Shown: one piece after another, positions 47,316-55,344 of the stretch
Position numbering within the stretch: position 1 is the stretch's first letter
Layout: each line of letters begins with the position of its first letter
Assembly: GCA_902765395.1 (NCBI GenBank)
Contig: CACWZP010000010.1
Coordinates: forward strand, 50,997 to 114,996
Direction of reading: 5' to 3'
Source: an uncultured Eubacteriales bacterium
Lineage (GTDB): Bacteria; Bacillota; Clostridia; Christensenellales; Aristaeellaceae
DNA length: 64,000 bases
Notes under the pieces: generated by a model
The model's database searches: none
What the model saw: the letters and a program-made list of their open reading frames with translations, nothing else
What the model was told of the DNA's origin: nothing
Translations under genes and position numbers: made by a program

Positions 47316-49010
47316 ATGCAGAAAACCGTATTGGAAGCCACAAACATCGTCAAGCGCTACGGCGATCAGGCAGTGCTGGATATCGACCATTTGAGCCTGT
47401 GCGACGGCGAGCGCGTGGGGCTGATCGGCGAAAACGGCGCGGGCAAATCCACGCTGCTGGCCATCCTGGCGGGCGACCTGGAGCCGGATTCCGGCCATGT
47501 GCGCCGCTATGGGCCGGTGGCGATGATCCGCCAATCCGGCGAGGCGCGTCTGGACGCCGGGACAGGCTCACCGTCCGCTCCCCTGTCCGCCTTCGACCCC
47601 CGAACCGCCTCGGAATTCCGCGCCAAGGACGCCCGGGAGGGGCTGTCCGGCGGCGAGCGCACCCGGAGGCGCATCGCGGGCGCGCTGTCGGCGCGATCGG
47701 CGATCCTGCTGGCGGACGAGCCCACCACCGACCTGGACGCCGCGGGCGTGGCCCGGCTGCGCCAGCGGTTGATGGAGCATCCCGGCGCGCTGGTCCTGGT
47801 CAGCCACGACCGGGCCCTGCTGAACGAGGTATGCGGGCGGATCTGGCAGCTGGAGGGCGGCAGAATCGAAGACTTCCCCGGCAGCTACGACGCCTGGCAG
47901 GCCGAGCAGGAGCGCCGCCGCGCCCACCAGCAGTTCGAGTACGACCAGTACCGCGCCGAGCAGTCCCGGCTGAGGGCATCCATGCAGCAGAAGGCGGAGT
48001 GGGCCTCGTCGGTGAAGAAGGCGCCCAAGCGCATGGGCAACAGCGAAGCCCGGCTGCACACCCATGAGTACACCAATTCCGTGCTGCGCCAGAGCAGCGC
48101 CAAAAGGAAGCTGGAGGGGCGGCTGGAGCGGCTGGAGGTGAAGGAGCGGCCCCGGGACCTGCCCCAGATCAAAATGGCGCTGGGCGCCTCCCGGCCCATA
48201 TCGGCCAAGACCGCCCTGACGGCCAGCTGCCGCAGGCTCACCGCCGGGGTTCGGACGCTGCTGGCGGACGCGAGCCTTGTCCTGCCCACCGGCTCCCGCA
48301 CGGCGCTGTTGGGCGAAAACGGCGCGGGCAAGACCACGCTGCTGCGGGCGCTGCGCGGCCAGAGCGGCCCCGGCACGACCTTCACCGGCGACGTGCGGCT
48401 GAACCCTGCGGCGCGGCTGGGCTGGTTCGACCAGGACCACGAAAGGACGCTGGACCTGAATGCCACGGCCCTTGAAAACGCCATGGCGGACACGTCCCTC
48501 AGCCAATCCGACGTGCGTACGGTGCTGGCGCGGCTGAACCTGCGGGGCGACAGCGTGTTCAAGCCCGCCCGGGTGCTCTCCGGCGGCGAGCGGGCCAAGC
48601 TGGTGCTGGCGAAGCTGCTGGTGTCGGACTGCAACCTCCTGCTCCTGGACGAGCCCACGAACCACCTGGACCTGTTCGCCATGCGGGCGTTGGAGGAACT
48701 GCTCTCCGGCTACGCCGGCACGCTGCTGTTCGTCAGCCATGACCGGGAATTCACCCGCGCCGCGGCCACGCGGGTGCTGACGCTGGAGGGCGGCGCGCTG
48801 GCCGCGTTCGATGGAACGCTGGACCAGATGGAGGCCGACCGGCGCCGCGACCGCCCGGCGGAGGACCGGCAGCTTCAGATCACCGCGCTGGAGATGCGCC
48901 TGGCCGCCCTCGCCGCGCGGATGTCCGCGCCGAAAAAGGGTGACCGGCCGGAGGCGCTGAACGAGGAGTATGAGAGGATTCTTGAACAATTGAAGCATAT
49001 CAAAAGCTGA
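47316..49010 (+). CDS. ABC-F family ATPase, ribosome-protection type
   Basis: The 564-residue protein has two ABC domains and no membrane segment. Walker A motifs are GENGAGKST (about 38-46) and GENGAGKTT (about 333). Signatures are LSGGERTRRRIAGAL and LSGGERAKLVLAKLL, with Walker B ILLADEPTTDLD and LLLLDEPTNHLD. A charged linker (about 185-275) joins the domains. ABC-F proteins bind the ribosomal E site; the short ones with a long leader, such as the Vga/Lsa/Msr types, protect against antibiotics. Whether this one confers resistance is unknown. The ATG at 47316 follows AAGGAG. Confidence 0.87.
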   Translation: MQKTVLEATNIVKRYGDQAVLDIDHLSLCDGERVGLIGENGAGKSTLLAILAGDLEPDSGHVRRYGPVAMIRQSGEARLDAGTGSPSAPLSAFDPRTASEFRAKDAREGLSGGERTRRRIAGALSARSAILLADEPTTDLDAAGVARLRQRLMEHPGALVLVSHDRALLNEVCGRIWQLEGGRIEDFPGSYDAWQAEQERRRAHQQFEYDQYRAEQSRLRASMQQKAEWASSVKKAPKRMGNSEARLHTHEYTNSVLRQSSAKRKLEGRLERLEVKERPRDLPQIKMALGASRPISAKTALTASCRRLTAGVRTLLADASLVLPTGSRTALLGENGAGKTTLLRALRGQSGPGTTFTGDVRLNPAARLGWFDQDHERTLDLNATALENAMADTSLSQSDVRTVLARLNLRGDSVFKPARVLSGGERAKLVLAKLLVSDCNLLLLDEPTNHLDLFAMRALEELLSGYAGTLLFVSHDREFTRAAATRVLTLEGGALAAFDGTLDQMEADRRRDRPAEDRQLQITALEMRLAALAARMSAPKKGDRPEALNEEYERILEQLKHIKS

Positions 49011-49038
49011 CCAGGCGGCATGCTGTCCGTTTCGCATC

Positions 49039-49150
49039 GTACAGATTCTTCGACTGCGTTCCGCCTGCGGCTACACTTCGCTCAGAATGACAGGAAAGCG
49101 CATCGTCTGTCATCCTGAGCGGAGCGCAAGCGAAGTCGAAGGATCTGTAC
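49039..49150. repeat. Dispersed palindromic repeat family R2, copy B
   Basis: The outer arms GTACAGATTCTTCGACT and AGTCGAAGGATCTGTAC are near-perfect reverse complements. Inner arms CGCTCAGAATGAC and GTCATCCTGAGCG pair too. The whole element could fold as one long hairpin. It lies 29 bases after the ABC-F stop and may end transcription. Confidence 0.8.
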
Positions 49151-49218
49151 GTATGACAGCTTTACAGCCTATCAGTCGGAACGCCCCACCCATCCCCCAA
49201 CTGTTTACCTATTCTATG

Positions 49219-49247
49219 TTTAAAAAACCGTCGAATCCTGCTATAAT
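49219..49247 (+). promoter_or_regulatory. purA promoter
   Basis: TATAAT at 49242-49247 with TTTAAA 17 bp upstream (49219-49224). The 80-base leader contains two short inverted repeats (around 49288 and 49304), and one includes CCGAATTATT, which loosely resembles a PurBox half-site. Confidence 0.5.
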
Positions 49248-49331
49248 GGCAATGTACGCGCGAAAAGGCGCGAATACCCGAATTATTCCGGGCATACCAT
49301 CGAAAAACATTCGATTATGAGGTGAGTATTC

Positions 49332-50606
49332 ATGTCCAATACCGCGATCGTCGGCATCAACTGGGGCGACGAGGGCAAGGGCCGCATGGTGGATTACTTC
49401 GCGGGCCAGTTTGACGTGGTCGTCCGCTATCAGGGCGGCAACAACGCCGGCCACACCGTCATCAACGACTACGGCAAGTTCGCGCTGAACCTGCTGCCCA
49501 GCGGCATCTTCCACCGGGACGCCGTGAACCTGCTGGGTGCGGGCGTGGTCATCGACCTGAAGCACTTGAGCGGCGAGATGGACAAGCTGCGCCAGAAGGG
49601 CGTGGAGATCACCCCCGACAACCTGAAGATCTCCGACCGCGCCATGATGGTGCTGCCCATCCACCCCAACCAGGACAAGTGGGAGGAGCAGCGCCTGGGC
49701 AAGGACCACTACGGCTCCACCCTGCGGGGCATCAGCCCGATCTACGGCGACAAGTACATGAAAAAGGCCATCATGATGGGCGACCTGAAGCACCCGGCCA
49801 CACTTGAGAAGCACCTGCGCACGCTGATCGGCTGGAAGAACGACACCATCGTCTCCGGCTACGGCCAGCCGAAGATCGACTTCGACGAGACCCTTGAATG
49901 GATCCACACCTGGGGCGATCCGCTGATCCCCTACCTCTGCGATGCCGGCGAGCTGCTGGAGAGCGCGGTGGACGCGGGCAAGAGCGTGATGTTCGAGGCC
50001 CAGCTGGGCGCGCTTCGGGACATCCAGTACGGCATCTATCCCTTCACGAGCTCCTCCTCCCCCCTGGCAGCGGAGGCTCCCGTGGGCTGCGGCCTGCCGT
50101 CCATCAAGGTGGACGAGGTCATCGGCGTCACCAAGGCCTATTCCACCTGCGTGGGCGAAGGCCCGTTCGTGGGCGAGCTGGACGGCCAGGCGGCCCACGA
50201 CCTGCGGGAGGCCGGCGCGGAGTACGGCGCGGCGACGGGCCGCCCCCGTCGCGTGGCCTGGTTCGACGTGCCCGCCACCCGCTACGGCACGAAGCTGCAG
50301 GGCGCGACCGCGCTGGCGCTGACCAAGATGGACGTGCTGTCCTACCTTAAGGAGATCCCGGTCTGCGTGGCCTACAAGCTCAACGGCAAGACCATCGACC
50401 GCTTCCCCTACACCCCCGACCTCTACGACTGCGAGAGCGTCTATGAGACCCTGCCCGGCTGGAACTGCGACATCAGCAAGTGCCGCACCTGGGACGAGCT
50501 GCCGAAGGAAGCACGGGACTACGTGCTGTTCATCGAAGAGCGCGTCGGCTGCCCCATCAAGTATGTGAGCGTCGGAGCCGAGCGCGAGGCGCTGATCATA
50601 CGGTGA
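49332..50606 (+). CDS. purA: Adenylosuccinate synthetase
   Basis: PurA joins aspartate to IMP with GTP, the first step from IMP to AMP. The 424-residue protein has the GTP-binding WGDEGKGRMVDYFA, QGGNNAGHTV, FEAQLGALRDIQYGIYPF, and TKMDVLSYL near the guanine site. GAGGTGAG precedes the ATG. The last 113 bases of the gene are repeated almost exactly at 51315-51427. purB lies about 2 kb downstream on the same strand. Confidence 0.95.
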   Translation: MSNTAIVGINWGDEGKGRMVDYFAGQFDVVVRYQGGNNAGHTVINDYGKFALNLLPSGIFHRDAVNLLGAGVVIDLKHLSGEMDKLRQKGVEITPDNLKISDRAMMVLPIHPNQDKWEEQRLGKDHYGSTLRGISPIYGDKYMKKAIMMGDLKHPATLEKHLRTLIGWKNDTIVSGYGQPKIDFDETLEWIHTWGDPLIPYLCDAGELLESAVDAGKSVMFEAQLGALRDIQYGIYPFTSSSSPLAAEAPVGCGLPSIKVDEVIGVTKAYSTCVGEGPFVGELDGQAAHDLREAGAEYGAATGRPRRVAWFDVPATRYGTKLQGATALALTKMDVLSYLKEIPVCVAYKLNGKTIDRFPYTPDLYDCESVYETLPGWNCDISKCRTWDELPKEARDYVLFIEERVGCPIKYVSVGAEREALIIR

Positions 50607-50625
50607 TCCGTTTGGAAGAACAACC

Positions 50626-51114
50626 ATGTTGATACGCAAAGCGACCGCTGAGGAAATGCTGCGGCTCTGGGGCTTTTCAGACGTCGAAACCGCTTCACCC
50701 AACGCGAGGTTCTACTACCGCAATATCGCTTCCGGAAACGCCGTCTTCTGGACGGTAGACGAAGGCGGAGAATTGATTGGAGAACTGTATGTTTTCCTGA
50801 ACCTGGACGACAAGGATTTTGCCGACGGAGTAAGCACCGCCTATCTGTGCGCGTTTCGGGTGCAGGAAGGCTACCGCGGGCAGGGACTTGGCAGCAGGTT
50901 GATGCATGCAGCGCTTGCGGAATTGAAAGAGCTGGGATTCCGCACCGCGACCATCGGCGTCGGCGCCGACAAGCCGCAGAATATAAGGCTCTATCGACGC
51001 TTCGGATTCACCGAAAAGGTGAAGGACTGCCACTACGATCCCTGTGGCATGGACGAAAACGATCAGCCGGAGTATGAGAAAGAGGCCTGGTGGCTGCTGT
51101 CCAAAGCGCTGTAA
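50626..51114 (+). CDS. GNAT acetyltransferase 1
   Basis: The 162-residue protein has the GNAT fold. The acetyl-CoA-binding segment is VQEGYRGQGLGSRLMHAALA (about 79-98), and the late strand is ENxRLYxxFGF-like (PQNIRLYRRFGFTEKVKD). The substrate is unknown. GGAAG lies before the ATG, 19 bases after purA, so it is probably on the purA transcript. It is not closely similar to the second GNAT at 51515. Confidence 0.8.
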   Translation: MLIRKATAEEMLRLWGFSDVETASPNARFYYRNIASGNAVFWTVDEGGELIGELYVFLNLDDKDFADGVSTAYLCAFRVQEGYRGQGLGSRLMHAALAELKELGFRTATIGVGADKPQNIRLYRRFGFTEKVKDCHYDPCGMDENDQPEYEKEAWWLLSKAL

Positions 51115-51164
51115 ACCGCTGATACCATTTTCATGTTCCACAAAGCCAAATCCCAGGAGGCATT

Positions 51165-51427
51165 ATGAGCAAGAACACCTACGAATCCCTCCTGAACAGC
51201 CGCTACGCGAGCGCGGAAATGCAGTACATCTTCTCCCCTGACCGCAAGTTCACCACGTGGCGCTGGCGGAGAGCGAGATGGACCTCGGCCTGCCCGTGAC
51301 TGCAAAACAGGTGGACGAGCTGCCGAAGGAAGCCCGGGACTACGTGCTGTTCATCGAACAGCGCGTCGGCTGCCCCATCAAGTATGTGAGCGTCGGAGCC
51401 GAGCGCGAGGCGCTGATCATCCGGTGA
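51165..51427 (+). pseudogene. purB'-'purA chimeric pseudogene
   Basis: The first part (51165-51322) matches the 5' end of purB (MSKNTYESLLNSRYASAEMQ versus MNKSTYESPLNSRYASREMQ), with a 16-base deletion near 51259 that shifts the frame. From 51313 it continues as the last 38 codons of purA with only about three base differences, including the stop. The junction lies in GGACGAGCTG, present in both parent genes. AGGAGG is retained before the ATG. It cannot make a functional enzyme. It looks like the scar of a tandem purA-purB duplication that collapsed by recombination at short homology. Confidence 0.88.
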
Positions 51428-51514
51428 TTCCCAGGGAGGCTTCCCCTTTGGGGAATGCCTTTGGGAATGCAGGGTCCCCGGCGGGTCGACCAGTCAGGAT
51501 ATGAGGTTTATCCC

Positions 51515-51943
51515 ATGGTGAGAAAAGCGACCGAGCACGACGCGCAGCAGCTGGCGGCGCTCAACGACGAATTCAACGGCCCGGGCGAAACAGCGCTGGA
51601 CCACATTCGGGAATCGCTTATGCGCAATGCGCAGGAAGTCGTGATCGTCGACGATGAGAACGGCATTCTGACCGGCTTCGTCTGTGTCCAGCTCAAAAAG
51701 TCGTTCTGCTACGATGACTATATTCCGGAAATCACAGAGGTCTATGTTCGTTCCGCATACAGAAACAGAGGGATCGCAAGCAATATGATCTCTTTTGCCG
51801 AGGATTATTGCAGCAGGAACTATCCGCTTCACAGGTTTGAACTCCTCACGGGAGAAAAAAACCTGGCTGCGCAAGCGCTCTACAGGAAACTCGGTTACAG
51901 CGACGATCGAGAGCTTCATCTCTCCAAGCGCACCAGGAAATAG
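51515..51943 (+). CDS. GNAT acetyltransferase 2
   Basis: The 142-residue protein shows EITEVYVRSAYRNRGIASNM as the acetyl-CoA loop, followed by LLTGEKNLAAQALYRKLGYS. The substrate is not known. The ATG at 51515 is chosen because a GAGG site lies about 8 bases upstream and MVRKAT is a typical GNAT opening; codons further upstream overlap purA-derived DNA. Its GC content is lower than that of purA and purB. Confidence 0.75.
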   Translation: MVRKATEHDAQQLAALNDEFNGPGETALDHIRESLMRNAQEVVIVDDENGILTGFVCVQLKKSFCYDDYIPEITEVYVRSAYRNRGIASNMISFAEDYCSRNYPLHRFELLTGEKNLAAQALYRKLGYSDDRELHLSKRTRK

Positions 51944-51958
51944 ACCACATCCTGTAAA

Positions 51959-51980
51959 CGAGGCGCTGATGATCCGGTAA
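51959..51980 (+). pseudogene. Second relic of the purA 3' end
   Basis: CGAGGCGCTGATGATCCGG plus a stop encodes EALMIR, like the EALIIR end of purA, with two or three base differences over 22. It follows the second GNAT gene just as the chimera's purA end precedes it. Confidence 0.45.
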
Positions 51981-51983
51981 GTA

Positions 51984-52146
51984 GACGATGATTAATTCAA
52001 GTGACGAGGCTGCGAGTGATTTTTTCGGCAGATGGCCTTGCAGATTTCGAAGGTTTACTGGAGGTAAATCGAGAATTCTGCAAGAGACAGATGCCGGAAA
52101 AGGCGCCGCAGAATCGGTGCGGAAATGAATCAGCGGCTACCTGAGA
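51984..52146. repeat. Structured repeat family R3, copy A
   Basis: This aligns over about 160 bp with 60174-60333. Shared blocks include AGATTTCGAAGGTTT, ACTGGAGG, AGATGCCGGAAAAGGCGCCG and a final AATCAGCG. A hairpin GATTTCGA...TCGAGAATTC encloses TTTAC/GTAAA; in the other copy the inner stem is TTTGC/GCAAA, a compensatory change. It ends 28 bases before the lipoprotein start codon. Confidence 0.75.
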
Positions 52147-52174
52147 AAAACATTGAAACAAGAGGATCAAAGCA

Positions 52175-52597
52175 ATGAAGAGAACCGCAATTCTGGCCCT
52201 CATCCTCGCGCTGGTATTGTGCGCGTTGACGCTGACGGCCTGCGCAAAGTCGGAATTCGGCGTCACCACCAACACCGAAAAGCACATGACCATAGACGCC
52301 GTGAACGCCGATAAGGACGACTCCTTCATGGTGGGCACCCTGGAAGCCGCCGAGGGCGAACAGGTCACCATCGCCGCGAATCTGAAGAGCGGCTCCATCC
52401 GGGTCGAGCTGGTCGCGGCGGATACGCAGGACGGCGACAAGCTGCCCGAGACGGACGGCAACGCGATCATCACCGCCAACCTCGTTTCGACCGATAGCTC
52501 GACCAGCACCGTTCCCGCGGGCAGCTATATGATTCGGGCCACCTGCCTGGAGAAGGCGACCGGCACCGTCGAGATCAACCTGGAGCCCGCCGCCTGA
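52175..52597 (+). CDS. Small lipoprotein of unknown function
   Basis: The 140-residue protein has a lipoprotein signal peptide with lipobox LTACAKS (Cys at about 23). The mature part of about 115 residues is polar and beta-rich. Phrases such as FMVGTLEAAEGEQVTIAANL and AGSYMIRATCLEKATGTVEI suggest an Ig-like or C2-like sandwich. I do not recognise a family. AGAGGA precedes the ATG. It sits between the R3 repeat and purB. Confidence 0.7.
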   Translation: MKRTAILALILALVLCALTLTACAKSEFGVTTNTEKHMTIDAVNADKDDSFMVGTLEAAEGEQVTIAANLKSGSIRVELVAADTQDGDKLPETDGNAIITANLVSTDSSTSTVPAGSYMIRATCLEKATGTVEINLEPAA

Positions 52598-52657
52598 TCG
52601 GCGCAGGCAAGGGATTCCGCTATCAGCAAAGAAAACACAACCGCGCAGGAGGCCGTT

Positions 52658-54085
52658 ATGAACAAGAGCACCTATGAATCCCCGCTGAACAGCCGCTATG
52701 CCAGCAGGGAGATGCAGTACATCTTCTCCCCCGACCGCAAGTTCACCACCTGGCGCAGGCTTTGGATCGCGCTGGCGGAGAGCGAGATGGAGCTGGGCCT
52801 GCCCGTCACGCAGGCGCAGGTGGACGAGCTGAAGGAGCACATCGAGGACATCGACTATGAAAACGCCGCCCGCCACGAGGCCCGGGTGCGCCACGACGTG
52901 ATGGCCCACGTGCACGCCTATGGCGACGTGTGCCCCAACGCCCGGGGCATCATCCACCTGGGCGCGACGTCCTGCTACGTCACCGACAACGCGGACATAT
53001 TGATGCTGCGCGACGCGCTCACGCTGATCCGCGAAAAGCTGGTGGAGGTGCTGCGCAGGCTTCGCAAGTTCGCCTGGGAGTACAAGGGGCTTCCCTGCCT
53101 GGGCTACACCCACCTGCAGCCCGCCCAGCTGACTACCGTTGGAAAGCGGGCCACCCTTTGGATGCAGGACCTGACGATGGATTTGGAGGAGGTGAGCTTC
53201 GCGCTGTCCAGCCTCAAGCTGCTGGGCAACCGCGGCGCGACGGGCACGCAGGTCAGCTTCATGGAGCTTTTCGAGGGCGACGGCGCGAAGGTGGACGAGC
53301 TGGAAAGGCGCATCGCCGAGAAGATGGGCATGACCGCCGTGTTCGACGTGTCCGGCCAGACCTATCCCCGCAAGCTGGATTCCCGGGTGCTGGGCGCGCT
53401 GAGCGGCATCGCCCAGAGCGCCTACAAGTTCGCCCAGGACCTGCGGCTTTTGCAGTCCTTCCGCGAGGTGGAGGAGCCCTTTGAGAAGAGCCAGATCGGC
53501 TCCTCGGCCATGGCCTACAAGCGCAACCCCATGCGTTCTGAGCGCATCTGCGCGCTGTCGCGGCACGTGATGGCCCTGTATTCCGACGCCAGCATGACCG
53601 CCGCCACCCAGTGGTTTGAGCGCACGCTGGACGACTCCGCCAACCGCCGGCTGTCCCTGCCGGAGGCGTTCCTGGCCACCGACGCGGTGCTGGAGCTGTA
53701 CGCCAACATCGCGGACGGCATGGTGGTCTATCCGAAGATGATCGAAAAGCGGGTGATGGAGAACCTGCCCTTCATGGCCACCGAGGACATCATCATGGAG
53801 TCCGTGAAGAACGGCGCGGACCGGCAGGAGATCCACGAGCGCGTGCGCGTGCACAGCCAGGCCGCGGCGCTTCGCATGAAGGCGGAGGGCCTGGAGAGCG
53901 ACCTGATGGAGCGCATCGCCGCCGACCCGGCCTTCCCGCTGGACGGCGCGAGCCTCACCGCGCTGCTGGCCCCGGAAAAGTACACCGGCCGGGCCGAGGA
54001 GCAGACCGAGCGATTCCTGACGACCGTGGTCGACCCGATCCTGAAGGATTATGAAGCAGTGGATATGGGTACAATCAACGTTTAG
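52658..54085 (+). CDS. purB: Adenylosuccinate lyase
   Basis: PurB splits SAICAR and adenylosuccinate in purine synthesis. The 475-residue member of the fumarase/aspartase superfamily shows TYESPLNSRYASREMQYIFS, YTHLQPAQLTTVGKRATLW with a catalytic His, and the signature loop GSSAMAYKRNPMRSE (Ala where most members have Pro). GGAGG precedes the ATG. Its 5' end is duplicated in the chimera at 51165. Confidence 0.94.
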   Translation: MNKSTYESPLNSRYASREMQYIFSPDRKFTTWRRLWIALAESEMELGLPVTQAQVDELKEHIEDIDYENAARHEARVRHDVMAHVHAYGDVCPNARGIIHLGATSCYVTDNADILMLRDALTLIREKLVEVLRRLRKFAWEYKGLPCLGYTHLQPAQLTTVGKRATLWMQDLTMDLEEVSFALSSLKLLGNRGATGTQVSFMELFEGDGAKVDELERRIAEKMGMTAVFDVSGQTYPRKLDSRVLGALSGIAQSAYKFAQDLRLLQSFREVEEPFEKSQIGSSAMAYKRNPMRSERICALSRHVMALYSDASMTAATQWFERTLDDSANRRLSLPEAFLATDAVLELYANIADGMVVYPKMIEKRVMENLPFMATEDIIMESVKNGADRQEIHERVRVHSQAAALRMKAEGLESDLMERIAADPAFPLDGASLTALLAPEKYTGRAEEQTERFLTTVVDPILKDYEAVDMGTINV

Positions 54086-54099
54086 AGGGCGAAAGCGCC

Positions 54100-54375
54100 A
54101 TGAAGTGTGAAATCTGCGGCAGGGAAATCCTCGATGCGCCCGGGGCCGGCGGGCAGTATGAAGTCTGGAAATCCCGGGTGACCGGCTATTGCTGCCTGGG
54201 GGATGTCATCCGCGAGTCCCTGGTCCCGGACCGTCCGGACGCCGATTTGCTCTGGAACTACGACGAGACGTTCCATGAGAAGGACGGCGGCGGGCGCTGG
54301 CGGATCCGGCACAGCGTATCCACCGGGCCCGGCAACTGCGGCTATGTGGAAAGTTACGATATCGAACCGATTTGA
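54100..54375 (+). CDS. Small zinc-ribbon-like protein
   Basis: The 91-residue protein opens MKCEICGREI, a CxxC knuckle, with another Cys pair at CCLGDV. The rest is polar, with no known domain. It is 14 bases after purB, and its stop lies within the ribosome-binding region of the ROK gene, so it is probably co-translated. The function is unknown. Confidence 0.6.
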   Translation: MKCEICGREILDAPGAGGQYEVWKSRVTGYCCLGDVIRESLVPDRPDADLLWNYDETFHEKDGGGRWRIRHSVSTGPGNCGYVESYDIEPI

Positions 54376-54389
54376 CGGAGGTTGAGGAC

Positions 54390-55343
54390 ATGCGCGATTA
54401 TACCGTTGGCATTGACGTGGGCGGCACCAACATCAAGCTGGGGCTGTTCGATGGCAAGATGCAGCTGGTGTCGGAGACGAAATACTCCACGGACAAGGAC
54501 GGCACCGCCATCGAGATGATGGACTACCTGGCCCAGCAGGTGAAGAGCCTGGTGGAAAAGGCGGGGCTTTCCATGCTGGACGTGAAGGGCGTGGGCGCGG
54601 CCTTCCCCTCCTATGTGGATTTCAAGCACGGCATGACGCTGGAGAGCGCGAACCTGGTGGCCCTGAACGAGCAGCCCGTGCGGGAGATGCTGGAAAAGCG
54701 GCTGGAGGTGCCGGTGTTCGTGGACAACGACGCCAACGTGGCCGCCCTGGCGGAGCACCGCTACGGCGCGGGCCGGGGCTACGACAACCTGATCTACGCC
54801 GTGCTGGCCACCGGCATCGGCGGCGCGCTGATCCTGAACGGCCAGCTGTTCCGGGGCATGCACGGCATGGCGGGCGAGATCGGCCACACGCTGATCTCCG
54901 ACTCCATCGGCTATCCCTGCAGCTGCGGCGTGACCGGCTGCGTGCACTCCATCTCCTCCGGCTTCTACATGGCCCGCTACGCCATGGACCGCATCAAGGA
55001 GGGCGAGGAGAGCCGCATCCTGGACTACGCCGGGACGCTTTCCAACGTGGACATGGTGGCCGTGGGCCGGGCGCTGGCGATGAACGACCCGCTGGCGCTG
55101 GAGGTGGTGAACCGCGGCGCGGAGTACCTGGGCCGCATGTTCCACAACCTGAACCAGATCTTCGACATCAACATCTTCATCTATGGCGGCGGCATCACCA
55201 AGCTTGGCCACCGCTTCACCGACCGGATGATCGCCTCCTATCGCCACCACTCCCTGATCGACCAGAAGTTCCCGGCGAAGTTCATCCCGGCGGAGCTGGG
55301 CGAGCGGGCCGGGGTGATCGGCTCGGCGCTGCTGGTGCAATAG
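54390..55343 (+). CDS. ROK-family sugar kinase (glucokinase type)
   Basis: The 317-residue protein has the ATP-binding opening VGIDVGGTNIKLGLFDG, the catalytic VDNDANVAALAEHRYG, GIGGALILNGQLFRG, an EIGHTLI histidine and the zinc-binding CSCGVTGCVHSISS (slightly altered from CxCGxxGCxE). These fit ROK kinases that phosphorylate glucose or N-acetylated hexoses. The start at 54390 is used because GGAGG lies 8 bases upstream. It overlaps neither neighbour but is one base from the phosphoesterase start. Confidence 0.88.
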   Translation: MRDYTVGIDVGGTNIKLGLFDGKMQLVSETKYSTDKDGTAIEMMDYLAQQVKSLVEKAGLSMLDVKGVGAAFPSYVDFKHGMTLESANLVALNEQPVREMLEKRLEVPVFVDNDANVAALAEHRYGAGRGYDNLIYAVLATGIGGALILNGQLFRGMHGMAGEIGHTLISDSIGYPCSCGVTGCVHSISSGFYMARYAMDRIKEGEESRILDYAGTLSNVDMVAVGRALAMNDPLALEVVNRGAEYLGRMFHNLNQIFDINIFIYGGGITKLGHRFTDRMIASYRHHSLIDQKFPAKFIPAELGERAGVIGSALLVQ

Positions 55344-55344
55344 T

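Noticed and set aside
49280-49325. PurR operator (PurBox) in the purA leader
   Set aside because: One half-site resembles the consensus loosely, but the second half-site and the usual spacing are not convincing.
51165-51427. A functional PurB-PurA fusion protein
   Set aside because: A 16-base deletion shifts the frame early, and all catalytic regions of both enzymes are missing.
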